From NCBI RefSeq assembly GCF_009696615.1, contig NZ_VULO01000003.1, positions 1-64,000 of the forward strand: a stretch of 64,000 nucleotides of DNA. The letters are read 5' to 3'. A program made the position numbers and the translations under genes. This document shows positions 27,801 through 37,400 of the stretch, piece by piece. The first letter of the stretch is position 1. Every line of letters starts with the position of its first letter. This DNA is from Scrofimicrobium canadense (GTDB lineage: Bacteria > Actinomycetota > Actinomycetes > Actinomycetales > Actinomycetaceae). The notes beneath the pieces were generated by a model that saw only the letters and a list, made by a program, of their open reading frames with translations, did not search any database and was not told where the DNA came from.

Positions 27801-29458
27801 TCCCCCACGCGCGACTCATACACCATTTCCTCATCAAGTTCACCGACGCGACTGCGACTGTAGTCATCGCCGGCGGTGACGACACGAAATAGACCCCTAT
27901 CAGGAATGGTGCCGCCTTGAGTTACCGCAAGACGCTGGCTTCCTGGACGCGCGGACAGTAGGTTATCTGTGCGGTCCCAGATCAGACGTGGCCTTAGCTG
28001 GGCGAATTCCGTTGAGGGGTATTTGCCAGCCAGCAAATCCAAAGTCGCATCGAAAACAGTTCGTGGCAGTCTCTGATACGGAGCCGCTTTTACAACGGTT
28101 CGATACCACTCATCAACATCCCAGTCTCTCATTGATACCGCAGCAACGGTATGCTGCGCCAAAACATCGAGAGGATTAGTGAGGACCTGAGTGTCCTCTA
28201 TCTGCCCGCTACGCATTCGTTTAACAACAGCTGCTGTCTCTAGCAATTTGGAGCGATGGGTAGGGAAAATAATCGCTTGGGAGATGCCACCTACGTGGTG
28301 ACCAGCCCTACCTATTCGTTGCAGACCGCTAGCCACCGATGGCGGTGGGTCCATGAGTATCACTTGGTCCACCAGCCCCATGTCTATTCCCAGTTCTAAA
28401 CTGGATGTCGATACCACACAGCGAATTCGACCGCTTTTAAGTCCCTCTTCTACGTTCTCACGCTGTTCCTTTGACACCGAACCATGGTGGGCTTGGGCCA
28501 GAGGCTCTTCACTGCCGGTTTCCTTTTCGTGAAGAGTGTTGATCTGCTGGGTGAGCCTTTCGGCTAACCTGCGCGAATTAGCAAAGATGATAGTGGAGTG
28601 CACCGAAAGAATATGGCGATAGATTGCATTTTCGATCGACGGCCACATTGAGCCGAGCCGATGTTCACCGCCATAGTCCTCACTGTCATACCCCTCAGGC
28701 ATTGGTGGCTGAGTCATATCGGGCACGGGAACTTCAACGCGAATGTTGAAACGAGGTTCCGCATGAGGCGCTACTATCGTGACTACCTGTTCCCCACCTA
28801 AAAAACGAGCTACCTCTCTGTGCGGCTTGACTGTAGCACTGAGCCCGATGCGTTGAGCAGGTGTTGGAAGGAGATCGTCAAGGCGCTCAAGCGACAAAGC
28901 TAAGTGAGCCCCCCGCTTATTCCCAGCTAAAGCGTGTATTTCATCGATGATTACTGTCTGAACTGATGAGAGTGATTTTCCAGCCTCGCTGGTGAGCATC
29001 AGATACAGTGACTCAGGTGTGGTGATAAGAATATCAGGTGGGTGTTTTACAAGACGCCGGCGTTCTTGCGCAGACGTGTCCCCTGAGCGTACCCCCACGG
29101 AAATGGATGGCGCCGACAAGCCGAGCGCAAGTGCGGCTTGGGTAATTCCCGCCAGAGGTGAACGCAGGTTCTTCTCAACATCCACCCCCAGTGCCTTCAT
29201 TGGAGAAATATAGAGAATCTTGACTTTTTCGTCAGCCTCTTCAGAGCGTTCTTGAACTAACTTATCGATAGACCAGAGGAAAGCCGAGAGAGTCTTCCCC
29301 GACCCAGTGGGTGCCACCACCAATGTGTTATTGCCCCGAGCAATCGACTTCCAAGCACCGACCTGGGCCTCTGTGGGCTGCGCAAAAGACGAGTCAAACC
29401 ACCGCTGAGTTGCCTCTGAGAATGGAAGCACGTCATTTCCCGCGGACTGCTGGTGCAT
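24881..29458 (-). CDS. lhr: Large helicase-related protein Lhr (ATP-dependent superfamily 2 helicase)
   Basis: This 1525-residue protein has the full length of actinobacterial Lhr. Motif I is APTGSGKT near the N-terminus, motif II is DEIH in VIIDEIHALAG, and motif III is LSATVKPH. Motif VI is QRIGRAGHHVGG. The core is followed by a winged-helix/beta-barrel region and a long C-terminal domain typical of full-length Lhr. It translocates 3' to 5' on single-stranded DNA and unwinds RNA-DNA hybrids in mycobacterial homologs. It is directly upstream of nei2 on the same strand, with no spacer. No frameshift is seen. Confidence 0.96.
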   Translation of the reverse strand: MHQQSAGNDVLPFSEATQRWFDSSFAQPTEAQVGAWKSIARGNNTLVVAPTGSGKTLSAFLWSIDKLVQERSEEADEKVKILYISPMKALGVDVEKNLRSPLAGITQAALALGLSAPSISVGVRSGDTSAQERRRLVKHPPDILITTPESLYLMLTSEAGKSLSSVQTVIIDEIHALAGNKRGAHLALSLERLDDLLPTPAQRIGLSATVKPHREVARFLGGEQVVTIVAPHAEPRFNIRVEVPVPDMTQPPMPEGYDSEDYGGEHRLGSMWPSIENAIYRHILSVHSTIIFANSRRLAERLTQQINTLHEKETGSEEPLAQAHHGSVSKEQRENVEEGLKSGRIRCVVSTSSLELGIDMGLVDQVILMDPPPSVASGLQRIGRAGHHVGGISQAIIFPTHRSKLLETAAVVKRMRSGQIEDTQVLTNPLDVLAQHTVAAVSMRDWDVDEWYRTVVKAAPYQRLPRTVFDATLDLLAGKYPSTEFAQLRPRLIWDRTDNLLSARPGSQRLAVTQGGTIPDRGLFRVVTAGDDYSRSRVGELDEEMVYESRVGEVFTLGTTSWRIKEITKDTVEVLPAFGVPGKMPFWRGDSASRPFQLGQGLGELIGRLDHSLVKGSDDSAVDFLRELGFDDNAVANTLAYVTEQREVAGTVPTDATFLVEQTKDDVGDWRLVLESPLGLAVHAPWALAINARVRQLYGLEATAIASNDGIIVRLPDTDDDVPGASLFAFDPDELRQLVLDEVSDSALFASRFRECAARALILGGGKPGKRSPLWQQRQRSARLLEVATRYPTFPIVLEALRECLQDVYDVDALVGVHQKIRDGRIRLQQSHTDVPGPFAQSLLFGYVGAFMYEGDTPAGERRLAALSVDPELLRELLGDTDLSQILEPEAIRQVHDELQKLAPSRWFRGPEGVADLLRLLGPMSIPQLSARLGSTATPDEAITEKELDEALSELIDARRVIVIRIAGSEVYATIEDAGVLQQALGIALPMGVPSAFTQPQPDALRNLLVRYGANRGPFTAQEAAHSFGLGTAVVASELRILTQERLFIEGVFSEESEGSQSQWIHRDVLRRVRGRSIALLRGSVEAVPQHVYAAFLQEWQGIGTDVAGAEAVEMALDVLTGLTLPASTWESLVLPARVEGYQPEMLDSFITSGEFLWVGEGQLSTTDGWVSFHHRDTAPLTLPQAEAPSDGLEQRVVEVLTQHGALFAPAIMEHLRDADIQISSSDLSGALWSLAWKSVVTTDNIEALRVAVKGKRAAQKTSPHRRRPRRMRTSLLREMAPPLSATPTEPSLVGRWSLLPSVDPDASHRFVATLGLLLDRYAVVSRGVVNAESVEGGFSRIYQALVKLEESGKCRRGYLIQGLGGAQFALSHTVDRLREFAEHMEARAQTGNPHIVVLSATDPANPYGAVLPWPDIQSSSDLPEIARPRRNPGALVVLVDGEAVFYMERGGRTAVDLLGEDATKDDRATYAHALARALIKAQLNAFTLESINGIAVSQSPWAPALLDAGFERKPRGLIWRKKVL

Positions 29459-29551
29459 GCAATAAGTCTAGTGGGAGCCTCCGACAAGGGAATGTCTCCC
29501 CCGCAGCTCTCTGGCATAGAAGTCTCTCTTCCAATACCCACCATTCGGTTT

Positions 29552-30073
29552 CTACTTCGATTGTGACCCCCAATGGTTCGCAGAAGAATCACCGATCTCT
29601 TCTGGAGCCAAAGCCACGTGCTTGTGATTATCCGCGGCAAAGCGAACGCGAAACTGAAAGCCTGGCAATGCAAAACTCTGAACCCGAGATTCTGTTGTCT
29701 TGCGAATGATCAGACGCATGCCCGCTTTGAAGCTCTCACCACCACTGTCGGGAGTCACAACCATGTCTAACCAGAATGTGCGGGTCTGATCATTTTCTCC
29801 AAGTAATGCAGCCTGCACGACTTTGGCGCTCCCGGGAAGTCCGCTTAATTGCACCTGCGAGGTCTTTTCGGGTTGGACCACGTTGCCGTACGCATCATAT
29901 TCAACTTTTCTGCCGACAGCCTCGCGGTCCAGTACTTCAGCGTCTTCCTCCAGCTGTTCGATTCGGTCTGCAATCGCCTGGTTTTCTTCCGGACTCCATT
30001 GTGCATAGTCATCGCGGGCAACGCTGTCGAGTATCGTGACCAATTCTGCAGGACTCGCCTGGTCAACTGGCAC
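29552..30073 (-). CDS. Unknown protein following pabAB
   Basis: This 173-residue protein starts at a GTG at 30073. It has an acidic, helix-rich N-terminal part (ENQAIADRIEQLEEDAEVLD) and a beta-rich C-terminal half ending near FRVRFAADNHK. I do not recognise the family. It overlaps the predicted 3' end of pabAB by 229 bases in another frame. The protein-like composition lies in this frame, so the overlap is probably an artefact of a frameshift in pabAB. It could be a separate gene or the continuation of that protein. It lies 93 bases upstream of lhr. Confidence 0.65.
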   Translation of the reverse strand: MPVDQASPAELVTILDSVARDDYAQWSPEENQAIADRIEQLEEDAEVLDREAVGRKVEYDAYGNVVQPEKTSQVQLSGLPGSAKVVQAALLGENDQTRTFWLDMVVTPDSGGESFKAGMRLIIRKTTESRVQSFALPGFQFRVRFAADNHKHVALAPEEIGDSSANHWGSQSK

Positions 30074-31923
30074 TCCGATTTCAGATTGCGTTCCGCCATT
30101 TCACTACGCGGATCTGAGTCAAGGACAATCGCACCACCTGCTCCGATACTCAGCTCATGTCCAGAGCGCACGACAGTTCGAATGACCACATTGAGGCGAG
30201 CGGTCCCGTCATATCCGATGTATCCGATGCTGCCAGAGTAAATGCCACGAGGCGCACTCTCGAGTTCTCTGATGATCTCTAAAGAACGTTTCTTCGGAGC
30301 TCCCGTCATGGACCCCGGTGGGAAACATGCCCTAATGGCATCGACCACGGTGGCGTGGGGTCGAAGTTCTCCTGTCACTGTAGAGACCAACGAATGGACC
30401 CTCTGCGATTCGACCCGCATAAAAGAGGGAACCTGTACCGACCCCACTTGACACACCCGCCCCAAGTCATTTCGCGTCAGATCGACAATCATCATGTTCT
30501 CTGCCCGCGTTTTATCACTTTGAGAGAGCTGGGATGCAGCTAGCGCGTCAGTTACCGGATCATCTTCTCGCTTGGCAGTCCCTTTTATTGGACCCGAGGA
30601 AACCATGTTATTTCGGTCTATGCTGAGGAATAGTTCTGGGGAATGGCATACGATTTCGAGGTCATCGCCCAACTTGAGATAGGCACCATACTCCGTGTCA
30701 CCACGATAATGACTAAGTATGTTGCCATGGACCCGGCCTCTGAAGCTATCGGTAAGACAAATTTCGTAGGAGTCGCTGCGCCGCAGATACTCTAAACAAC
30801 GATGAATTTTTTCTATGTACGAGGCGTCGTCACTGTCCCACTCACCTCTAATATTGGTGGCGTTCGATGCGCGTGGCCGACCAGTAATATAGTGCTGTAA
30901 CTGTCCCGGGTCAGTACTTAGAGACACCACAAAGGTACGGGACTCTTCACGATCATGAATGAAGAATTGTTCAGGTCGAATCCACATCGCATCAGGCAGT
31001 GATGAGCTGCTTTCGTGCTCTAACGCCTCAAATCCTATGTACCCCATCCAACCACCATAAAAAGGTAAATTTTCAGGAAGAGAGTGAATCAGGTTCACCC
31101 CCAATAGGTCTCTTTCAATAACGGCGAGAAATGGTTCATCCCCAACGTTGAAGGAAAGCTGAGGTGCCGAAGCGTTGTCGAAACCGATAATCGTATAGCG
31201 ACTGCCTACCTCGCATACAATCACATGTTCGAAATCAACCGACAAGTTTTCTACCGTCGCACGCACGTCAAGCGTCCCCGCAACTTCCGTATGCTTCACT
31301 GCCACTGTAGTGCATTCATCGACAACTGCCCTACGGTCGTCCTCTACAGGAGGCACCAAAACCGGCAGTCTTCCCTGGCACAGAAAATCTTCGATCAACA
31401 CCCTGGAATCTTCACTCACATACGCTTCGGGATGGAATTGCACTCCCCAATGGGGGCGATCTTTCACTTCGATGCCCATGATGGTGCCATCATGACTCCA
31501 TGCACATGCGCGTAATGACTTAGGAAGAGGATGATAGACCGCCAGCGAATGATAACGAACCTGCACCACGGGAGAAGGCATTCGACGGAAAATACCACTG
31601 CGATCGTGCATGATTTCCTCGGCTGTTCCGTGAACAGGAACTGCAGTAGGCTCAACGTCCGCTCCGTAGTACTGAGCCAGAGCCTGGTGTCCCAGACACA
31701 CACCCAATAGCGGAATATGTGATGCTGCATCAATGAGCTGAGCCAATTCCGGATAGTCACTGGGACGTCCAGGACCAGGTGAGAGCACCAGGTGAGTGAA
31801 TTCTCCCCCGCGAATCCTCTCCGGCAGGTTCTGCGCGAACACTTGATCTATCGCAACAACTGCGGGCCCCGATGCACCCTTGATCGGTGCAACGCACCTC
31901 CTCATGGAAAATCTCTTTGCCAC
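29845..31923 (-). CDS. pabAB: Aminodeoxychorismate synthase, fused PabA-PabB, with abnormal ends
   Basis: The N-terminal glutamine amidotransferase has the Cys nucleophile in LLGVCLGHQAL and the His/Glu pair in VQFHPEA. The C-terminal chorismate-binding domain has the PabB lysine in SGPIKGTAKR, ENMMIVDLTRNDLGR and FPPGSMTGAPKKRS. It would make 4-amino-4-deoxychorismate for folate. Two oddities: the usual first 30 or so residues (the DNYDSFTYNL region) are absent in all three frames upstream, and after ERNLKSE (about 30075) the frame continues as basic, Trp-rich, non-family sequence for 76 codons. The gene may be damaged or mis-sequenced. The GTG at 31923 is a nominal start. Confidence 0.8.
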   Translation of the reverse strand: MAKRFSMRRCVAPIKGASGPAVVAIDQVFAQNLPERIRGGEFTHLVLSPGPGRPSDYPELAQLIDAASHIPLLGVCLGHQALAQYYGADVEPTAVPVHGTAEEIMHDRSGIFRRMPSPVVQVRYHSLAVYHPLPKSLRACAWSHDGTIMGIEVKDRPHWGVQFHPEAYVSEDSRVLIEDFLCQGRLPVLVPPVEDDRRAVVDECTTVAVKHTEVAGTLDVRATVENLSVDFEHVIVCEVGSRYTIIGFDNASAPQLSFNVGDEPFLAVIERDLLGVNLIHSLPENLPFYGGWMGYIGFEALEHESSSSLPDAMWIRPEQFFIHDREESRTFVVSLSTDPGQLQHYITGRPRASNATNIRGEWDSDDASYIEKIHRCLEYLRRSDSYEICLTDSFRGRVHGNILSHYRGDTEYGAYLKLGDDLEIVCHSPELFLSIDRNNMVSSGPIKGTAKREDDPVTDALAASQLSQSDKTRAENMMIVDLTRNDLGRVCQVGSVQVPSFMRVESQRVHSLVSTVTGELRPHATVVDAIRACFPPGSMTGAPKKRSLEIIRELESAPRGIYSGSIGYIGYDGTARLNVVIRTVVRSGHELSIGAGGAIVLDSDPRSEMAERNLKSECQLTRRVLQNWSRYSTALPAMTMHNGVRKKTRRLQTESNSWRKTLKYWTARLSAEKLNMMRTATWSNPKRPRRCN

Positions 31924-32017
31924 AGAAAACGCATAGCGGACTGAGCCCTAAGTAATTTCGTGCCTCAACTAGACTGCTACTTCGCCAGTAATGCATGTTA
32001 TATCGGGGAGCTCAGAG

Positions 32018-33439
32018 ATGGAACCTGCACTTGAACGCAAGCTAGGCGTGGCTGGAATCCTCTTCATGGTGGTTGCTGCTGCGGCTCCCATCACTGTAGT
32101 TGCGGCGAATTTTCCTATCATTTTCAGCGTCTCTGAGTCGATCGGTGCTCCGTTGATGATCCTGTTGGCGACAGTCATTTTGCTATTGTTCTCCGTTGGG
32201 TATGCGTGGATGACACCCTTCGTACCAGATGCCGGCGCTTTCTACTCATATGTTGATAAGGGAATGGGAAGAAGATCCGGGCTAGGAACTGCCGCCCTCG
32301 CCCTGGTCTCATATGTACTGCTCACTGTGTCAATGACCTGTTATTTAGGCGTTCAAGCCAGCAATCTCTTTTTGATGTGGACCGGGGTCTCACTGCCCTG
32401 GTGGCTGGTATCAGCATTGATGCTGATCATTGTCGGGTATTTGGGATATCGCGATATAGAGTTGTCCGCTAAAGTCTTGGCCATAGTCCTCATCCTTGAA
32501 GTCGTCGCGGTGCTCTTCATCGATCTAGGAGTGATCTTTTCTGGCCGGGAACTGAGTCTGAGTCCCTTTAGTCCCACCCAGGCGTTATCAGGGGCTCCGG
32601 GACTGGGACTTCTTTTTGCCTTTCTTGGTTTCTTCGGTTTTGAGGCAACCGCGGTCTTCCGCAACGAAGCAAAGACGCCTGAACGGACAATCCCCAGAGC
32701 TACCTACATTGCGGTATCGTGCATTGGGATTCTCTACACACTAAGTTCTTGGCTGGTCATCAATGGCCTCGGCACATCGAACGCAGTAGCTGCAGCTTCC
32801 GCCGATCCCGAGCACGTGGTCATGAATCTGGCTGGCGAAGTAGTTGCGCCAATCATGGCCGATATTGTACAAATACTAGTTGTCACGAGCATGTTTGCAT
32901 GTATGCTTGCCTTCCACAACATTGTGACCCGCTATATTTTCACTCTCGGCCAACGCGGTATTCTGCCGTCTGCTTGCGCCACTGTGCATCCGCGCCATAC
33001 TGCGCCTTCACGCGCGTCGCTGCTAGTGAGCATTATTACGTCGGTCATTGTTGTTGTTTCAGCACTCATTCAATTAGATCCTGTCATTCAGATCTACACG
33101 TGGTATTCGGGAGCGGGAGCATTGGGAGTCATCGTGATGATGACCCTGACCAGTATTGCCGTCATTGTCTTTGGCACTAGCCGAGGTTCAACTCAAGCGC
33201 CTCATGTAGTTCGCACATTAACGGCGCTAGGTACGCTCGGATTACTACTGGTACTCATTATTTCTATATGGAATTTCCCGGTTCTAGTGGGCAGTAATAT
33301 GGCCGCGATCATATGGGGAATAGTCCTCTTAGGGACATTCACCGTGGGACTGTTATCCCCCAGTTTGCACAAGGCTTCGCCTGTCGCTATGTCTACCGAA
33401 GAACACAAAACGTCCGAGACTGACCACATAGTTATGTAG
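32018..33439 (+). CDS. APC-family amino acid permease
   Basis: This 473-residue protein has about twelve hydrophobic helices. The start chosen is the ATG at 32018, seven bases after GGGGAG; an in-frame ATG at 31991 lacks a site. The first helix region (ERKLGVAGILFMVVAAAAPI) and the FFGFEATAVFRNEAKTPERTIPRAT segment are typical of APC-superfamily amino acid transporters. The substrate cannot be fixed from sequence. It is divergent from pabAB and ends 15 bases before mutY. Confidence 0.87.
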   Translation: MEPALERKLGVAGILFMVVAAAAPITVVAANFPIIFSVSESIGAPLMILLATVILLLFSVGYAWMTPFVPDAGAFYSYVDKGMGRRSGLGTAALALVSYVLLTVSMTCYLGVQASNLFLMWTGVSLPWWLVSALMLIIVGYLGYRDIELSAKVLAIVLILEVVAVLFIDLGVIFSGRELSLSPFSPTQALSGAPGLGLLFAFLGFFGFEATAVFRNEAKTPERTIPRATYIAVSCIGILYTLSSWLVINGLGTSNAVAAASADPEHVVMNLAGEVVAPIMADIVQILVVTSMFACMLAFHNIVTRYIFTLGQRGILPSACATVHPRHTAPSRASLLVSIITSVIVVVSALIQLDPVIQIYTWYSGAGALGVIVMMTLTSIAVIVFGTSRGSTQAPHVVRTLTALGTLGLLLVLIISIWNFPVLVGSNMAAIIWGIVLLGTFTVGLLSPSLHKASPVAMSTEEHKTSETDHIVM

Positions 33440-33454
33440 CGGCGTCAACTTCAA

Positions 33455-34360
33455 TTGGTTTTTCGATCGATACTTGCCCACACTAGCATTGTGATTCGCT
33501 TGATTTCCTGGTTTGCTGAAAACGCCCGACCGCTACCTTGGCGTGAGCCCAACGTCACTGCATGGGGCATTCTGGTATCGGAAGTCATGTTGCAGCAAAC
33601 TCCCGTCGCGCGAGTTGAGCCCATGTGGCATGCGTGGATGCGCCGCTGGCCCACCCCAGGTGATCTTGCCAGTGCCTCGACGGCCGAGGTGCTTGAGGCT
33701 TGGGGACGCCTGGGATATCCCCGCCGGGCTCTTCGTCTACACCAGGCTGCTCACCGCATTGCCACCGAATATGACGGCCAGGTTCCTTCCGATGCAGCAC
33801 TACTGCGGGCACTACCTGGCATTGGCGAATATACTGCCGCCGCAATCCAATCTTTTGCCTTCGGCATGCCAGCTTTAGTTTTGGATATCAACATACGCCG
33901 AGTCCTTGGACGTGTTTTTGGAGGTGTGGAACGTGTTAGCTCTTCGATCACACATACTGACCGCCAGTGGGCTGCTAGAGCTTTTGACGAGGCGCATCGC
34001 CACCCATCGTGGAACGCAGCCATCATGGAGTTTGGCGCTTTGATATGTACTTCGCGCAGTCCGGCCTGCGGCGAATGCCCGATTGCTGATCGCTGCAAAT
34101 GGCGACTGGCGGGCTATCCGCCCAGTGAGCTCACGCCTCGCACGCAAGCGTGGGAGGGAACTGACCGTCAGGCGCGCGGAATAATCATCGACTTCCTTCG
34201 TCATTCACCGTCTTTCGCCGGGAATGTCGATGAATTGCGTCGACTGTGGCCCGATGCTTCGCAACTATCTCGAGCCATAGCCTCACTCACGCATGACGGT
34301 CTCATCCACTCACCAGAGTCTGACGTCTATTATCTTGGTTCTGCACAACACATCGAGTGA
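33455..34360 (+). CDS. mutY: A/G-specific adenine DNA glycosylase
   Basis: This HhH-GPD glycosylase removes adenine mispaired with 8-oxoguanine. The catalytic Glu is in SEVMLQQTPVARV and the catalytic Asp in LVLDINIRRV. A helix-hairpin-helix is in LPGIGEYTAAAI. The 4Fe-4S loop C-x6-C-x2-C-x5-C is in CTSRSPACGECPIADRC. The C-terminal NUDIX-like 8-oxoG recognition domain of long MutY proteins is missing; about 100 residues follow the cluster. The nominal start is a TTG at 33455; the GTG at 33491 (VIRLISWF) is an alternative. It follows the permease by 15 bases. Confidence 0.93.
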   Translation: MVFRSILAHTSIVIRLISWFAENARPLPWREPNVTAWGILVSEVMLQQTPVARVEPMWHAWMRRWPTPGDLASASTAEVLEAWGRLGYPRRALRLHQAAHRIATEYDGQVPSDAALLRALPGIGEYTAAAIQSFAFGMPALVLDINIRRVLGRVFGGVERVSSSITHTDRQWAARAFDEAHRHPSWNAAIMEFGALICTSRSPACGECPIADRCKWRLAGYPPSELTPRTQAWEGTDRQARGIIIDFLRHSPSFAGNVDELRRLWPDASQLSRAIASLTHDGLIHSPESDVYYLGSAQHIE

Positions 34361-34405
34361 GTTTCATAGAAGCCACACCATCAGCGCTTTTCAAAGCAGT
34401 AATCC

Positions 34406-37400
34406 CTAGCTGAAGGCTTCCTCCATCACTCCTTGCGTTGCTGCTGAGGGGGTTCCAAAACGGTGCATCGTAATGGATACTGCCTGTTCATGAACAAATG
34501 GGAGTATCTCAACGCGCGCTGCAGTTGTCACTGGGCCATCCCACACTGCCAGGTTGATGGAAGAGGTCAACTCCCTACCAAGGCCCTGTCGTTGGGCTCC
34601 CACCAAACGGATCCGCGCGTCGTTGTCTTGATGAGAGAGACCGCGCACAAATGCCTCGTCGTCTTCTTCGATACATACACATTCGTATCGGTTAGCCCAT
34701 TGTGTAAAGGCTGAAGGAATTCTCCGGGCTGAAGAGAGCACGAGATGAGGGCTCAGTCTTCTATCGACTGTTGATTGTCCCGGTGCTAAGCGTCGTTTGT
34801 AATCGCTTCCTTCTCCCTGCACAAACTCTCCTACTGCCAAAGCATAAGCAACCGTCAACATCACATCGCATAGTGAAGCTTGCTCGGCGGCGCGAATTGT
34901 CGCGGCAGCGGGCACGTAGCGCAGCACATTGCGTTCACAACGAAGACCGCTGGGATCATTCAACCGATCAAAATGCTCATCACAGGTCTTTTGCGTATGT
35001 CGCAATCCCGTTAGCACCCGAGACGCGTCTTCCGTTCCTAACAGTTGTTGCGCCAGCTGACCTAGCTCGCGCAACTGCGGTTTTGTGATCGACACGTCCA
35101 CGATGTCGTTGGTTGTCACTTGAGTTCTTTGCTCAATGTCTCCAAAACCTAGAAGGTAGTTGGGGCCTCCGGCTTTAGCGCCGCTACCAACTGCTGACAG
35201 CTTCCAACCACCAAACGGCTGACGCCTGACGATCGCACCGGTAATAGTCCGATTAACGTAGACATTTCCTGCATGAATATGATCTAGCCACAACCGTATC
35301 TCTTCAGTGTCAAGAGAATGTAAGCCCGCGGTCAAACCAAACTCAGTTCCATTTTGAATTTCGATTGCTTCTCCAAGGGTATCCGCGCGCATCACACCCA
35401 ATAGTGGGCCGAAGTATTCGACTGTGTGAAATTCCGATCCAGGCACAACACCACTTCTCACACCAGGACTCCACAATCTATTTGTCGCATCGAGTCTACG
35501 CGGCGCCAACGCCCATCTTTGACCGGGTTCCAACGTAGTGAGACCACGCATAAGCTTATCCCCCGGAAGCACTGAGAGTGGCCCCACCTCGCCCATTGGA
35601 TTCTGCGGCCAATCAACAGTGAGGGACTGGGTGGCATCAATTAGCTGACGATAGAACCTCTGTGAGGTACCTACTGAACCAACAAGTATCACCAATGAAG
35701 CAGCCGAACACTTTTGCCCAGCATGCCCAAATGCCGAATAGACAACGTCTTTCACGGCCAAATCCAAATCTGCAGACGGAGTGACAATAATGGCGTTTTT
35801 ACCTGATGTCTCCGCCAATAGATTGACATCTGGTCGCCACTGCAAGAACTTCTGCGCAGTCTCTGAGGAACCAGTTAAAACAATGTTTCCCACGCGCGGG
35901 TCTTCGACAAGTGCTTTACCCAGTGAAGAATTGTCTGGCACCACCAGTTGCATCACGTCTGGATCAACTCCCGCGGCCCATAGGCATTCGGCAAGTATCG
36001 CACCACAACGCTGAGTAGCACTAGCGGGTTTGAATACAACCGTACTTCCAGCTGCAAGTGCTGCGGTAATACCTCCCATAGGGATTGCAAGCGGGAAATT
36101 CCACGGTGGCGTAACAAGGGTGACTTCAGCAGGTTTGAAAGTTGCCCCTGGTATTGTTTCGAGTTCTCGAGCGCATTCACCGTAGTAATGCGCGAAATCA
36201 ATTGCCTCCGATACTTCGGGATCACTTTGATCCAGAGTCTTCCCTACTTCTGAAGCGGCTACTTCCAGGAGGTCGGCTCGCCTCCGGGCAAGTTCAAACC
36301 CCACGTTGTGAAGGAGCTCAGCTCGTTCAGCCGCGCTCTTCTTCCTCCACTCTTCGCTAGCTCTTTGAGCCTTCGACAAAACCAGGTCGACCTGTTCTTT
36401 GCTACTGATCCTGTGAGCTGCCACCGTCTCTTCCCCAGCAGTGGAAGAAACGATGTTTTCGCTGATTGTTGTGGCCCATTCGCGATTGCTTGGAAGACTC
36501 GGATCAGTATCTGCAGTATGAGAAAATCTCCATCTTCCCTGAGAATCTTTCTGAGTTTCCTCGAAATCGTCGCGAGCTTCAGTCAAACGGTTTTGGCGAC
36601 GTTTGGGTGTGCAAACCGAGGTTCCTGTCTGCCTCATTTCTTCAGCTGCGTTAAGGAATCGCTGTTTTTCTTTCAAGAAAGCATCATCACTGACAGCAAA
36701 ATCGAAAATCGATGCCATAAAATTGGCTGAATCAGAGTTCTCTTCGAGTCGACGAACTAAATAGGCAATGGCGACGTCAAATTCACTTGGACGCACCACC
36801 GGCACATAATACAGCAGAGGCCCCACTTCCTCTGTAACCGCTTTAGCTTGGGGAACTGCCATTCCCGACAGCATCTCAATGTCAATGCTCTCACGAACCC
36901 CACGCAGTCCCGCCAGTTCCCATGCTGTTGCCAGAGAAAACAGATTATGCCCAGCAACACCGATACGAACATTGGCGGTTCGTTCAGGAGTGAGTGCCCA
37001 ATCTAAAAGACGTAAGTAGTTTGCATCGGTGGACTGTTTGGAATCCCAGGTCGCTACGGGCCAACCATGAAGTTCCGATTGCACTCGTTCCATCGCAAGG
37101 TTGGCGCCTTTGACAAGTCGAACCTTTATCGAGGCTCCTCCCTTAGAACGCCGTTCTTTCGCCCAAGACTGTAACTTTTCCATGGCTCCAAGAGCGTCGG
37201 GCAGATATGCCTGAATAACGATCCCCATATCTAAGCCGATGAGTTCGGGAGAATCCATCAGTGTTTTGAAAACATCGAGTGTGAGATCGAGGTCCCGATA
37301 TTCTTCCATATCGAGGTTGATGAACTTTGCGTCCGGACTGGAAGCTGCATACTGATAGAGCGGGAGTAGACGTTCGACTGCAGTCTGTACCACTTCAGCA

